From Dehalococcoidia bacterium (GTDB taxonomy: Bacteria; Chloroflexota; Dehalococcoidia; GIF9; AB-539-J10): a stretch of DNA of 47,895 bases. The stretch lies in assembly GCA_030605765.1 (NCBI GenBank), contig JAUWHP010000009.1:1-47895 (forward strand), in the 5' to 3' direction. Below, piece after piece: positions 17,389 to 25,776 of this stretch. Each line of letters begins with the position of its first letter. Positions within the stretch are counted from its first letter, which is position 1. The notes below the pieces were generated by a model, which worked only from the letters and a program-made list of their open reading frames with translations, was not told the origin of the DNA and searched no databases. A program made the translations under genes and the position numbers.

Positions 17389-20061
17389 CTAAAGTTCCAA
17401 GGTTATCTTGCTTTCCTCTGAGGAATAGTTTTGTATTGTGAAACCAAGCTTTCTAGCCAATCCTATCATCTTCGTGTTGTCATTTGATACGATCCCGTAG
17501 ATACTTTTTGGTCCTTTCTCCTGTGCTATACCCAGTAGCACATCGGACAGTTTTAGCCCCAAGCCATTATTCTGAAAATCGTCAGCAACTAAAATAGCGA
17601 ACTCGCCTTTTTCCCCGCCAGGCTCAATTATTAATCTTCCAACTCCCACATTCCTTTTCTTAACATCCGAACCGTATTCAGCTATAATTGCCATCTCGCG
17701 GTCATAGTCAATGTTACAGAACCTGGTGAGCATACTATGCGTTATGTCTCTAAGCGTATAGAAGAATCTAAATCTAGAGGTATCTTCTGATAAACTCGCC
17801 AGAAGCTCCTTTTGAAGTGGTTCATCCTCAGGCCTTATAGGCCTCAGTAATACGGATCGCCCATCCTTACATACCCATGGTTGTATGTATCTAGTTGGGT
17901 AAGGGGATATTATTAAATGGCCGTATTCCTGCATTCCATTTTGTATCGCCTCTTCATCAAGGACTATCCTTGCGTCCAGAGCGATAATGGCGTTACTGCT
18001 TATTACCAATGGATTAATGTCAATTTCTTTTATCTCTGGGAAATCAATGATTAGATTTGAGACTTTTACCAAGGTCTCGTCCAACAGCCGTAAATTAACT
18101 GGAGGTCTGGTTCTGAATCCTTCGGATAGCATTTTGTAGATTTTGGTTTGCTGTAACACTCCTCTAGCTAATACCTGATTTAGAGGAGGGATCCCTGCCG
18201 CAGTATCTTTGAAGAACTCTGCCCCTGTCCCCCCCACACCAAACATTATTACAGGGCCAAAAGTTGCATCCTTTTTAGCCCCAATAATAAATTCATCATC
18301 ATAATCTGTAATCATCTTCTGAATACCGACCGCTTCGATCCTGGCGTCAGGCTTCCGATGAGTGACATTCTCCATCATCTCGCTGTATGCTCTTTTGGCC
18401 TCTTCAGGTGAGGAAATGTTTAACATTACACCGCCAACATCTGATTTATGAATTATATCGGGAGAGACTATCTTCATTGCTACTGGATATCCAATCTCCG
18501 ATGCTATTGCAATTGCCTCTTCACGCTCTCTGGCAATATGTGGAATTGTAGAGGAAATTCTGTATGCTGTCAGGAACTTTTTTGAATCCTCCTCACCCAA
18601 AAGTGTGTCGCCTCTCTTCAATGCGTTACGGATAAGGATTTTGAGATAGTTTTTAGCAGCTCCTGTCGCTATTGGTAACTCTTCAGGAGTCTCATACAGC
18701 GTCTCCAGATTACGAGCATATTGATACATATATAAGTATGTTTTGATTGCCTGTTCAGGAAATCCATAGGTAGGGATCTTATTGTCATAGAATAGTTGTC
18801 TTGCCTTGGCTACATCTTCCCCACCTATCAAAGCGGTCACAATAGGTTTATTACTTTTCTTAGCATGCTTGATGACAGCCTGCCCTATCTCAATTGAGTT
18901 GCCTCCACCTTGTGGTGTATGCATGACTACGACACCGTTGACCCCTGGGTCTTTAAGGGTAACCTCGATAGTTTGCTCATATCTTTTTGGGTCTGCATCT
19001 TCGAGGATATCAATAGGGTTAGATTTGCTCCAACCGTGCGGCAAGAATCCATTTAGGGCGGAAAGTGTCGCATCACTAAGCTGAGCTAATTTACCACCTC
19101 TGCTTGACAAAGCGTCTGTGGTCAATACCGCTGGGCCACCAGCATTTGTTATCATAGCTAAATTTGGGCCTTTGGGTAATTGAACAGTGTTCAATATGGA
19201 AGCGCAATTGAAAAGGTCTTCAATTTCTTCTACCCTCACGGCACCAGCTCTACGGAAGATAGCATCATAGTATAAGTCCTCTCCCAGTATAGCTCCTGTG
19301 TGGGATTTGGCCATCCTTGCACTTTCCTGGGATTTTCCCGGTTTAAGTATGATCACAGGCTTCGTCCTGGCAAATCCTCTGGTTGCACTTATGAATTTCC
19401 TGACATCACCTATGGATTCTAAGTATATAATTATGCTCCTGGTCTGAGGGTCCCTACCGAGATAGTCTATCAAGTCTCCAAAGGATACATCCATCATAGA
19501 ACCCAATGAAACAAAGCTGCTGAAGCCAATGTTCCTGCTGGCCCCCCAATCAAGGACTGCTGAGCCCAGAGCACCACTTTGCGATAAAAAGGCTACATGC
19601 CCAGGTTTTGGCATCCTCCTAGCGAATGTCGTATTTAAATTAGCGTTAGGGTTAATCACACCCATGCAATTAGGCCCTACTATCCTGATATTATGTTTCT
19701 TGGCTATGTTTGCTATCTTATCTTCGAGCTTCTTCCCCTCTGTTCCTGTTTCCTTAAAGCCGGCTGAAATGATGATCACGGCTTTAACACCAACCTTACC
19801 ACTTTCATCGACTATGTCGGGAACAGTTTTGGCCGGTGTGACAATGACAGCGAGATCAGGAACTTCAGGTGTAGAGCTTGTGTTTGGATAACATTTCAGA
19901 TCGAATACTTTTTCCCTGTTGGGATTCACCGGGTACACTTTGCGCCTATCCTTCGCCAGCAGTAGGTTCTCCAGTATCACCCTTCCCACCGCCCCTTCCC
20001 TGTCTGTAGCCCCTATCAAAGCTACACTGCCAGGATCAAAAAACGACTTCATCCCTTTCAT
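17389..20061 (-). CDS. ADP-forming acetyl/acyl-CoA synthetase (alpha-beta fusion) with C-terminal GNAT domain
   Basis: Converts acyl-CoA, ADP and phosphate to acid, CoA and ATP, or the reverse. Domain order in 890 residues: CoA-binding (SVALIGATDREGAVG), succinyl-CoA-ligase-like with the phospho-His in MAKSHTGAILGED, ATP-grasp with the second His in IIHKSDVGGVML, then GNAT acetyltransferase over the last ~165 residues (LADDFQNNGLGLKLSDVLL region). The GNAT fusion resembles PatZ/Pka protein lysine acetyltransferases, so a regulatory acetylase is an alternative. Both catalytic histidines are present, which favours an active synthetase. ATG 20061 is chosen because GGGAGGTGAGGAG precedes it; an in-frame GTG at 20070 is possible. 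It is divergent from the CODH/ACS operon. Confidence 0.9.
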   Translation of the reverse strand: MKGMKSFFDPGSVALIGATDREGAVGRVILENLLLAKDRRKVYPVNPNREKVFDLKCYPNTSSTPEVPDLAVIVTPAKTVPDIVDESGKVGVKAVIIISAGFKETGTEGKKLEDKIANIAKKHNIRIVGPNCMGVINPNANLNTTFARRMPKPGHVAFLSQSGALGSAVLDWGASRNIGFSSFVSLGSMMDVSFGDLIDYLGRDPQTRSIIIYLESIGDVRKFISATRGFARTKPVIILKPGKSQESARMAKSHTGAILGEDLYYDAIFRRAGAVRVEEIEDLFNCASILNTVQLPKGPNLAMITNAGGPAVLTTDALSSRGGKLAQLSDATLSALNGFLPHGWSKSNPIDILEDADPKRYEQTIEVTLKDPGVNGVVVMHTPQGGGNSIEIGQAVIKHAKKSNKPIVTALIGGEDVAKARQLFYDNKIPTYGFPEQAIKTYLYMYQYARNLETLYETPEELPIATGAAKNYLKILIRNALKRGDTLLGEEDSKKFLTAYRISSTIPHIAREREEAIAIASEIGYPVAMKIVSPDIIHKSDVGGVMLNISSPEEAKRAYSEMMENVTHRKPDARIEAVGIQKMITDYDDEFIIGAKKDATFGPVIMFGVGGTGAEFFKDTAAGIPPLNQVLARGVLQQTKIYKMLSEGFRTRPPVNLRLLDETLVKVSNLIIDFPEIKEIDINPLVISSNAIIALDARIVLDEEAIQNGMQEYGHLIISPYPTRYIQPWVCKDGRSVLLRPIRPEDEPLQKELLASLSEDTSRFRFFYTLRDITHSMLTRFCNIDYDREMAIIAEYGSDVKKRNVGVGRLIIEPGGEKGEFAILVADDFQNNGLGLKLSDVLLGIAQEKGPKSIYGIVSNDNTKMIGLARKLGFTIQNYSSEESKITLEL

Positions 20062-20223
20062 GCTCCTCACCTCCCGCTATTCTTACCGCCCAATAACTAC
20101 CTCCATTAAAGGCTCTACGCAGACATGCTTCGTTTCGCCCATATTATCCATTACAGCGTTCTTATACCAGCTATCAGTAAATGTAGGGAATCCCCTAAAC
20201 ATTGTTAAGGCTTGACACATATA

Positions 20224-20232
20224 ATTATAGCA
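20224..20232 (-). promoter_or_regulatory. Extended -10 promoter candidate for the acyl-CoA synthetase
   Basis: On the minus strand TGCTATAAT (20232-20224) is a consensus extended -10 element about 160 bp before the start codon; no good -35 box is visible. A short palindrome TAGGGAATCCCCTA (20184-20197) lies downstream of it in the leader and could be an operator. Confidence 0.4.
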
Positions 20233-20260
20233 TAAGGAGCAACACGCATTCGGCTCTATA

Positions 20261-20287
20261 TTGATTCGTGTGAAAACGTGATAAAAT
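20261..20287 (+). promoter_or_regulatory. Weak promoter candidate for the CODH/ACS operon
   Basis: TTGATT (20261-20266) and TAAAAT (20282-20287) are separated by 15 bp, shorter than ideal, but TGA before the second box gives an extended -10. The first gene starts at 20336. This is the best match in the 274 bp divergent gap, but it is not strong. Confidence 0.3.
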
Positions 20288-20335
20288 GGTAGGAACCTGG
20301 GGCAAAGAAAGGATAAGCGAAGTTTTCTAGGCACA

Positions 20336-21004
20336 ATGCCCTTTTCGGGAATACAGATAAAGACCGTATCTTTAACGATCGATGGCAAGGAGATAGCTGC
20401 TCCAGAAGATAAGAATCTTCTTTGGGTAGCTCTTGACCATGGTACCTACATACCTAATCTTTGTGCCATTCGGGAAAACCGCGAGCCTTTTGCCTCGTGC
20501 CGCCTCTGTTTTGTAGAGATAGAAGGCAAGGCCAAACCGGTTACGGCGTGTACTGTGCTGGTGGCAGAAGGAATGGTGGTTAATACCAAAGGGGCCAAAG
20601 CCTTGAGTTTAGCCCGGACCTCCTTTGAATTACTCCTGTCAAGCTTACCTGTAGATTGTGCCCACTGCCCGAAGAGTGGCCGCTGTGAAGTGCAGAAGAT
20701 CGCCAAGTATCTTGGTGTAAAACTCAACACAAAGCGTTTCACAAAGATTATACGTGACCTACCTGTGGATTCTAGCAGCCCAGTATTCATTTATAACCCG
20801 AATAAGTGTGTGCTTTGCGGCAGGTGCGTTTGGGTATGCCAGGAGAAACTCGGCCTGGGGGTTATTGATTTTGGCTATCGTGGCTTTAGGCGGGTGGTCA
20901 CCACTTTCGGAAACGTACCTATCGCCGAATCCGGTTGCCCAAGCTGTGGTGAGTGTGTTAAAGTTTGCCCTGTTGGCGCTTTAGTGTTCAAGGAAGCGAG
21001 TTGA
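20336..21004 (+). CDS. NuoG/HoxU-like iron-sulfur electron-transfer protein, first gene of the CODH/ACS operon
   Basis: This 222-residue protein has only the N-terminal iron-sulfur part of NuoG, without the molybdopterin domain. Residues C43, C55, C58 and C72 form the CX11CX2CX13C [2Fe-2S] motif. C108, C111 and C117 (DCAHCPKSGRCE) match three of the four ligands of the next [4Fe-4S] cluster; the His normally four residues before the first Cys is Leu104. Two ferredoxin motifs follow: C158-C161-C164-C168 and C201-C204-C207-C211. With the NuoE- and NuoF-like proteins later in the operon it could make a three-part NAD(P)H:ferredoxin or CODH-linked oxidoreductase (inference). No clear ribosome-binding site precedes ATG 20336. 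Confidence 0.85.
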   Translation: MPFSGIQIKTVSLTIDGKEIAAPEDKNLLWVALDHGTYIPNLCAIRENREPFASCRLCFVEIEGKAKPVTACTVLVAEGMVVNTKGAKALSLARTSFELLLSSLPVDCAHCPKSGRCEVQKIAKYLGVKLNTKRFTKIIRDLPVDSSSPVFIYNPNKCVLCGRCVWVCQEKLGLGVIDFGYRGFRRVVTTFGNVPIAESGCPSCGECVKVCPVGALVFKEAS

Positions 21005-21065
21005 CACGAAAGATATTCTTGCAATCAAATAGTGGGTTTCGTAAATCAAAAGCCTGGTGGGGAAG

Positions 21066-21950
21066 ATGATTATCATCGGTGAGAATATACACGTTATAGC
21101 AGAGGCAGTAAATCAGGCCATAAAAGTGCGTGACTCCAACCCAATCCAGGATTTGGCCAGAGGTCAAGTTCAAGCTGGGGCTGATTATCTCGATTTGAAT
21201 CTTGGGCCATTAACTAAGAATCCTCAAGAGACTATACAATGGGCAATAAGCACAGTTCAAGACGTCACCGACTTGCCTTTGTCCCTTGATACCATGAACC
21301 CTATAGCCATGGAAGCAGGCCTCCTTCTTTGCAACAAAAGATCTTTGATCAACTCTGCTTCCGGGAAGAAAGACTCGAAAGAACAGATGCTCCCCCTGGC
21401 CAAGAAATATGATTGTGATGTGGTAGTTTCGGTTATCAACGACAGTGGCATGCCTCCAGATGTGGAAATGAAGACGGAGAGCATCATGGACACAGTGGCC
21501 TATGCTAACGAGCTTGGAATTCCCAATGAGGACATCTGGGTTGACCCCATAGTTTTGCCTGTAAGCACTGCTGGTGAAGGGCAACGGTTTGCTCAGGCCT
21601 CTCTGGAATTCATCAAAATCATCAGCGAGGTTTTGCCAGGGATTAAATCAACAGTGGGACTGTCAAACATATCAAACGGAGCACCAAAGGAACTTCGCCC
21701 ACTACTCAATCGCACCTACCTGGTAATGCTACAGAGGTACGGGCTCTATTCTACAATCGCTGACCCTCTAGATAAGGAACTTATGAGTTTGATTAGAGGG
21801 GAGATGCCAGACGTGGTCAACCTTATCTATAAAGTTATGGATGGGGGGGAGATAGACCTTTCATCTCTCTCTCAAAAGGAAATTCACTATGTGAAGACAG
21901 CCAGGGTCCTTAGCGGCGAAGTTCTGTACTCCGATGCCTGGCTTGAGTAA
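21066..21950 (+). CDS. acsE: Methyltetrahydrofolate:corrinoid iron-sulfur protein methyltransferase
   Basis: Moves the methyl group from 5-methyltetrahydrofolate to the corrinoid of CdhD/CdhE, joining the folate branch to CODH/ACS. It is a TIM-barrel pterin-binding protein of 294 residues. Numbering from ATG 21066 puts D75, N96 and D160 at the same numbers as the folate-site residues of the Moorella enzyme, and N201 matches its Asn199. This supports ATG 21066 over the GTG at 21057. Signature stretches are DYLDLNLGP, LPLSLDTMNP, LINSAS, WVDPIVLP and VGLSNISNG. It sits 11 bp before cdhD. Presence of acsE implies tetrahydrofolate rather than tetrahydromethanopterin as methyl carrier. Confidence 0.93.
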   Translation: MIIIGENIHVIAEAVNQAIKVRDSNPIQDLARGQVQAGADYLDLNLGPLTKNPQETIQWAISTVQDVTDLPLSLDTMNPIAMEAGLLLCNKRSLINSASGKKDSKEQMLPLAKKYDCDVVVSVINDSGMPPDVEMKTESIMDTVAYANELGIPNEDIWVDPIVLPVSTAGEGQRFAQASLEFIKIISEVLPGIKSTVGLSNISNGAPKELRPLLNRTYLVMLQRYGLYSTIADPLDKELMSLIRGEMPDVVNLIYKVMDGGEIDLSSLSQKEIHYVKTARVLSGEVLYSDAWLE

Positions 21951-21961
21951 GGAGATGGAAA

Positions 21962-22894
21962 ATGGAATATAAAGCGCCAATCGAGTCCAATACCGGGATA
22001 GTAAATGTAGTGACTCTGGGCAAACCAGGAGGGGAAACCGTAAGAATTGGAGGGGAAAATACCTTGCCCTTCCATTTTTTTGATGATGGCTCATGGCCGA
22101 ATCCATCGGTATTTGCTCTACAGATCCTTGACCGGGAGCCACCTGAGGACTTACCCGCCTTTCTATATGAGCCTTTCAAGGATGTGCTGCACGATCCTGC
22201 AAAGTGGGCTAAGAAAGTTGAGGAATTTGATTATGTAGACGCGATACAACTTTATCTCCTAAGCACCGACCCTGCAGATCGGGGTTCAGCTCCTGAAAAG
22301 GCGGCAGAGGTAACAATAAAAGTGGCCGAGGCAACAAGCCTTCCTCTGATTATTTACGGCTCTGGAGACCCTGACAAAGATGCTAAGGTTCTTCCTGCAG
22401 TTTGTGAAGCAGTTGATGGTATGAATTACCTCATAGGGCCAGTGCAAAAGGAAAACTATGAGGTGGTGGGAAAGGCAATTCTAGCTCACGGGCTTTTCGC
22501 CAGCGCACAAACCCCTATGGATATCAATCTACTCAAGGAGCTCAATGTAAAATTGGGCCACTTCTTCCCTTTAGAGAGGATCGTTATTGACCCTTTAAGC
22601 CCAGCATTGGGTTACGGCATAGAATATACTTACAGTCTAATGGAGAGGATAAAGCAGCTTGGAGAAATCATCAAAGATAAGATGACGCAGATGCCCATGA
22701 TTGCTGATTTCGCCACCGAAATCTGGAGATCAAAACAGGCCAGGGAAAATGAAGAACAAGGGATACTCTGGGAAGCAATGACTTCACTCTCCCTCCTCAC
22801 CGCTGGGGCAAATATCCTGACTCATAGGCATCTCAAGTCTATGAAATTAGTAAAGGAAATGTACGAAAGCGAGGTTAAACAATGGCAGAAGTAG
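21962..22894 (+). CDS. cdhD: Acetyl-CoA decarbonylase/synthase delta subunit (corrinoid protein small subunit)
   Basis: Small subunit of the corrinoid iron-sulfur protein; a TIM-barrel partner that cradles the cobamide carried by CdhE. The 310 residues begin with a strand-rich segment (VTLGKPGGETVRIGGENTLPF) and HFFDDGSWPNPSVFALQILD, characteristic of CdhD/AcsD. Later conserved parts are PLIIYGSGDPDKDAKVL and IVIDPLSPALGYGIEYTYSLM. AAGGAGATGG precedes the ATG at good spacing. The end overlaps cdhA by 13 bp, so the two are probably translationally coupled. Confidence 0.93.
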   Translation: MEYKAPIESNTGIVNVVTLGKPGGETVRIGGENTLPFHFFDDGSWPNPSVFALQILDREPPEDLPAFLYEPFKDVLHDPAKWAKKVEEFDYVDAIQLYLLSTDPADRGSAPEKAAEVTIKVAEATSLPLIIYGSGDPDKDAKVLPAVCEAVDGMNYLIGPVQKENYEVVGKAILAHGLFASAQTPMDINLLKELNVKLGHFFPLERIVIDPLSPALGYGIEYTYSLMERIKQLGEIIKDKMTQMPMIADFATEIWRSKQARENEEQGILWEAMTSLSLLTAGANILTHRHLKSMKLVKEMYESEVKQWQK

Positions 22895-25191
22895 TAAAAG
22901 AGCTAACTAGGAAGGAAAAGGAAATTCGAGAGCTCATAAGGGCCGAGATTCCATGGGAGCCTGTCGGCCCTACGCCAATGCCAGAAATCGCAGACCTTAG
23001 ATCATGGGACATGAGGCTGCTTAAGACTTATAAGCCCTGGTATGCCCCATTCTGTGACCTCTGTTGCCTTTGTACCTATGGGAAATGTGACCTTAGCCAA
23101 GGAAGGAGAGGGGCTTGTGGCTTAGACATAGCAACTCAGCAGGCGAGGATTATTCTTCTCGCTTGCTTGATGGGGTGCTCCGCGCATGCTGCTCATGGCG
23201 GTCATATACTGGAGCATTTGATTGAGAAGTATGGCGCTGATAAAAAGATTGATATGGGCACATATATCGAGCTCGAGGCTCCAAATATAAGGACGGTTAC
23301 CGGGCTAAAGCCCGAGACCTTAGGCGACCTTAAGACAGTTATAGAGTATGTATATAAGGAGATCACTCATCTTCTCGATTCCACTCACTTTGGACAAGAG
23401 GGAAGCTATCTGGATTACGAATCGAAAGCTTTACATGCCAGCATGCTTGACCATGTGGGAATGGAGGTAGCAGATATAGCTCAGATCGTGGGCTTCAATT
23501 TCCCCACCTCGGTTGCCGATACCCCTCTGGTAGACATGGGGTGGGCCTCAGTGGATGAATCTAAGCCAGTGATCTTGCTGGTGGGGCATAATCCGGCTAC
23601 TTCGACTACTATTATTGATTATCTACGGGAAAATGACCTTTATGATAAGGTTGAGGTAGCTGGCATTTGCTGCACTGCACTTGAAACAACAAGATACTCC
23701 GATAGGGCAAAGATTGTCGGTCCTCTTTCACGACAGCTCTTCTACGTAAGGACAGGCATTGCCGATGTCATCGTGACTGATGAGCAATGCATAAGAACTG
23801 ATATGCCTATAGAGGCAGATAATGTTGACTCACGGGTTATTGCCACTCTGGACAAAGCCATGTATGGGCTTGAGGATGCCACTGACTGGGATACAGAAGA
23901 GATAGTGAAACAGATGGTGGAGGACAAGAAACACTTTGCTATCTTGAATACCAAGAAAGCAGCTGAGGTGGCAGCCAAAGTTGCTTTGAAAATCGCCCCC
24001 CAGAGAAAGAAGAGATGGATAACAGAAGAGGAAGCCATAGAGCTAGCTAAGAAATGTACTAATTGTGGCATATGTGAAAGAGTGTGCCCTAACCTTATCA
24101 ATATCGGCGATGGTATAACTGAGCTTGCCAAGGGTAGTTTTGATCTGATAAAGGAGCAGTTCAATCAATGTATTGGCTGTGGCAAATGTGAGCAGGAATG
24201 TCCTAATAAAGTTCCCATCTTCAAGATAATGCAGGTGGCTGCGAGCAAGGAGACCTGGAAAATAAGGGCCGGGCGCGGCCCGGTTATGGATACTGAGATA
24301 AGGAATGTTGGAGCGCCAATAACTCTAGGAACGATCCCTGGAGTCCTTGCCTTTGTTGGTTGTAGTAACTATCCCGATATAGACGACGTTGCCGATATGG
24401 TATATGAGTTTGCCCGTAGGAAATATATTGTAACTCTTACTGGCTGTGCTGCTATGGCTGCCGGGATGAAGAAATTTGAAAATGGGAAGACTGTATACGA
24501 GCTATTTCCTCCCGAATTTGATGCTGGAGGGGTGCTGAACGTTGGCTCTTGCGTTTCCAATGCCCATATCTCCGGAGCAGCAATAAAAATAGCCAATATC
24601 TTCGCTGCTCTCCCCTTGAGAGCGAACTATGAGGTAATGGCTGACTATGTGTTCAACCGCGTAGGCGCCTGTGGCGTAGCCTGGGGAGCTATGTCCCAGA
24701 AGGCAGCTTCCATTGGTACAGGGTTTAATAGACTAGGTATCCCTGTGCTACTAGGGCCTCATTCCTCTAAATATAGAAGGCTTTATCTTTCAAGAAAGGA
24801 AGAGGATGACTGGACGGTCATGGATGCCAGGAAGAGGGAGATTGTGGATAGTGGGGAACCTTCCCCTGAGCACTTAGCTTACGTATGCGAAACCAAGGAG
24901 AAAGCTATGGTGATGATTCCTAAGCTTTGTATAAGAAAAAACGATACTCCTCAAGGGAGGTCAATAAAGCTCAATCATTACATTTCCCTGTATAAGAAAT
25001 ATATGGGGGGCGGTCTTCCTGAAGACGTCCATCTCTTTATCAGAAGGGATGCTGATATTCCTCTCGTTTATAAGAAAGAAGTAAGGGCATACTTAAAAGA
25101 AATTGACTGGCAGCCTAAGGAACCTGTCGGACTTCCTACCTTAATCGGGACTTATCCCACTAAGGTTCCTCTGGATGCAGTCATTCATTAA
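22882..25191 (+). CDS. cdhA: CO dehydrogenase, archaeal-type alpha subunit
   Basis: Ni-Fe-S enzyme that oxidises CO or reduces CO2 to CO for acetyl-CoA synthesis. At 769 residues it is the long CdhA type, unlike bacterial CooS/AcsA of about 640. It contains PFCDLCCLCTYGKCDLSQG for the D/B clusters. It also has the archaeal-type insert of two ferredoxin motifs (CTNCGICERVCPN and CIGCGKCEQECPN, about residues 393-441). C-cluster regions are MGCSAHAAHGGHILEHL, GICCTALE, VTDEQCIRTD, FVGCSN, LTGCAAMAAGM and NVGSCVSNAH. It overlaps cdhD by 13 bp and is followed by cdhB, the subunit that accompanies this long form in archaea. Confidence 0.95.
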   Translation: MAEVVKELTRKEKEIRELIRAEIPWEPVGPTPMPEIADLRSWDMRLLKTYKPWYAPFCDLCCLCTYGKCDLSQGRRGACGLDIATQQARIILLACLMGCSAHAAHGGHILEHLIEKYGADKKIDMGTYIELEAPNIRTVTGLKPETLGDLKTVIEYVYKEITHLLDSTHFGQEGSYLDYESKALHASMLDHVGMEVADIAQIVGFNFPTSVADTPLVDMGWASVDESKPVILLVGHNPATSTTIIDYLRENDLYDKVEVAGICCTALETTRYSDRAKIVGPLSRQLFYVRTGIADVIVTDEQCIRTDMPIEADNVDSRVIATLDKAMYGLEDATDWDTEEIVKQMVEDKKHFAILNTKKAAEVAAKVALKIAPQRKKRWITEEEAIELAKKCTNCGICERVCPNLINIGDGITELAKGSFDLIKEQFNQCIGCGKCEQECPNKVPIFKIMQVAASKETWKIRAGRGPVMDTEIRNVGAPITLGTIPGVLAFVGCSNYPDIDDVADMVYEFARRKYIVTLTGCAAMAAGMKKFENGKTVYELFPPEFDAGGVLNVGSCVSNAHISGAAIKIANIFAALPLRANYEVMADYVFNRVGACGVAWGAMSQKAASIGTGFNRLGIPVLLGPHSSKYRRLYLSRKEEDDWTVMDARKREIVDSGEPSPEHLAYVCETKEKAMVMIPKLCIRKNDTPQGRSIKLNHYISLYKKYMGGGLPEDVHLFIRRDADIPLVYKKEVRAYLKEIDWQPKEPVGLPTLIGTYPTKVPLDAVIH

Positions 25192-25221
25192 TTGGCATAG
25201 AGCAAGCTAAAGGAGGGGAAA

Positions 25222-25773
25222 ATGGCGGTAGTACCGTTTCACAGAGTAAACGTCCTCACCGGCATAAAGGCAAGCCGGATAATAGAGGATCCAGTGCAAT
25301 GTGCTGACCTAATCTTGAAAGCCAGGAGGCCTCTGCTTGTCCTCGGTGCGAAGCTGATTGAATGGTCAGTTGATGGAAAGCTCGCCCTAGAGTACGCCTT
25401 AGACATAGCTAGGGCTGCTAGAATTCCTGCGTGCGGTACTGCACATGTTAAGGGGAAGATGGTAGAACTCGGGGTTAGTCCAGACAGCGTCTATGATGTG
25501 GTGGAGATAGTAAATGCACTGAAGGACCCTGATTGGCGAGGCGTAAAAAAGGAGGGAAACCATGACCTGGTTATCTTCCTTGGTGTGAGGAGCGACCTGG
25601 AGGAACAATGCCTTTCCGTTCTCAAACATTTCGCCTACAAGCATTTGAGAACCATGACCCTCGACAAGTATTACTTTCCCCATGCGAATTATTCCCTTCC
25701 CAACTTCAAGAAGGATGAGCAATGGGGGGGGTTTTTGGAAGAATTAATGGCGAATTTGCGAAAGGAGAGATAA
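25222..25773 (+). CDS. cdhB: CO dehydrogenase epsilon subunit
   Basis: The 183-residue epsilon subunit binds CdhA in the archaeal alpha2-epsilon2 CODH; its fold resembles a dehydrogenase nucleotide-binding domain and a flavin-related role has been proposed. Conserved parts are the N-terminal strand-helix with ARRPLLVLGAKLIEW, the segment ARIPACGTAHVKG, HDLVIFLGVRSDLEEQCLSVLKHF and the Tyr-rich tail YYFPHANYSLPN. AAAGGAGGGG precedes the ATG. Classical bacterial acetogen CODH/ACS clusters lack this gene, so it marks an archaeal-type complex. Confidence 0.9.
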   Translation: MAVVPFHRVNVLTGIKASRIIEDPVQCADLILKARRPLLVLGAKLIEWSVDGKLALEYALDIARAARIPACGTAHVKGKMVELGVSPDSVYDVVEIVNALKDPDWRGVKKEGNHDLVIFLGVRSDLEEQCLSVLKHFAYKHLRTMTLDKYYFPHANYSLPNFKKDEQWGGFLEELMANLRKER

Positions 25774-25776
25774 CAG

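Noticed and set aside
20212-20231. TTGACA followed by TATAGC as a promoter for the CODH/ACS operon
   Set aside because: The boxes are only 8 bp apart, too close for a sigma-70 promoter.
20083-20388. A 101-codon minus-strand frame in the gap before the CODH/ACS operon
   Set aside because: It overlaps the NuoG-like gene start, has unlikely composition and no family resemblance.
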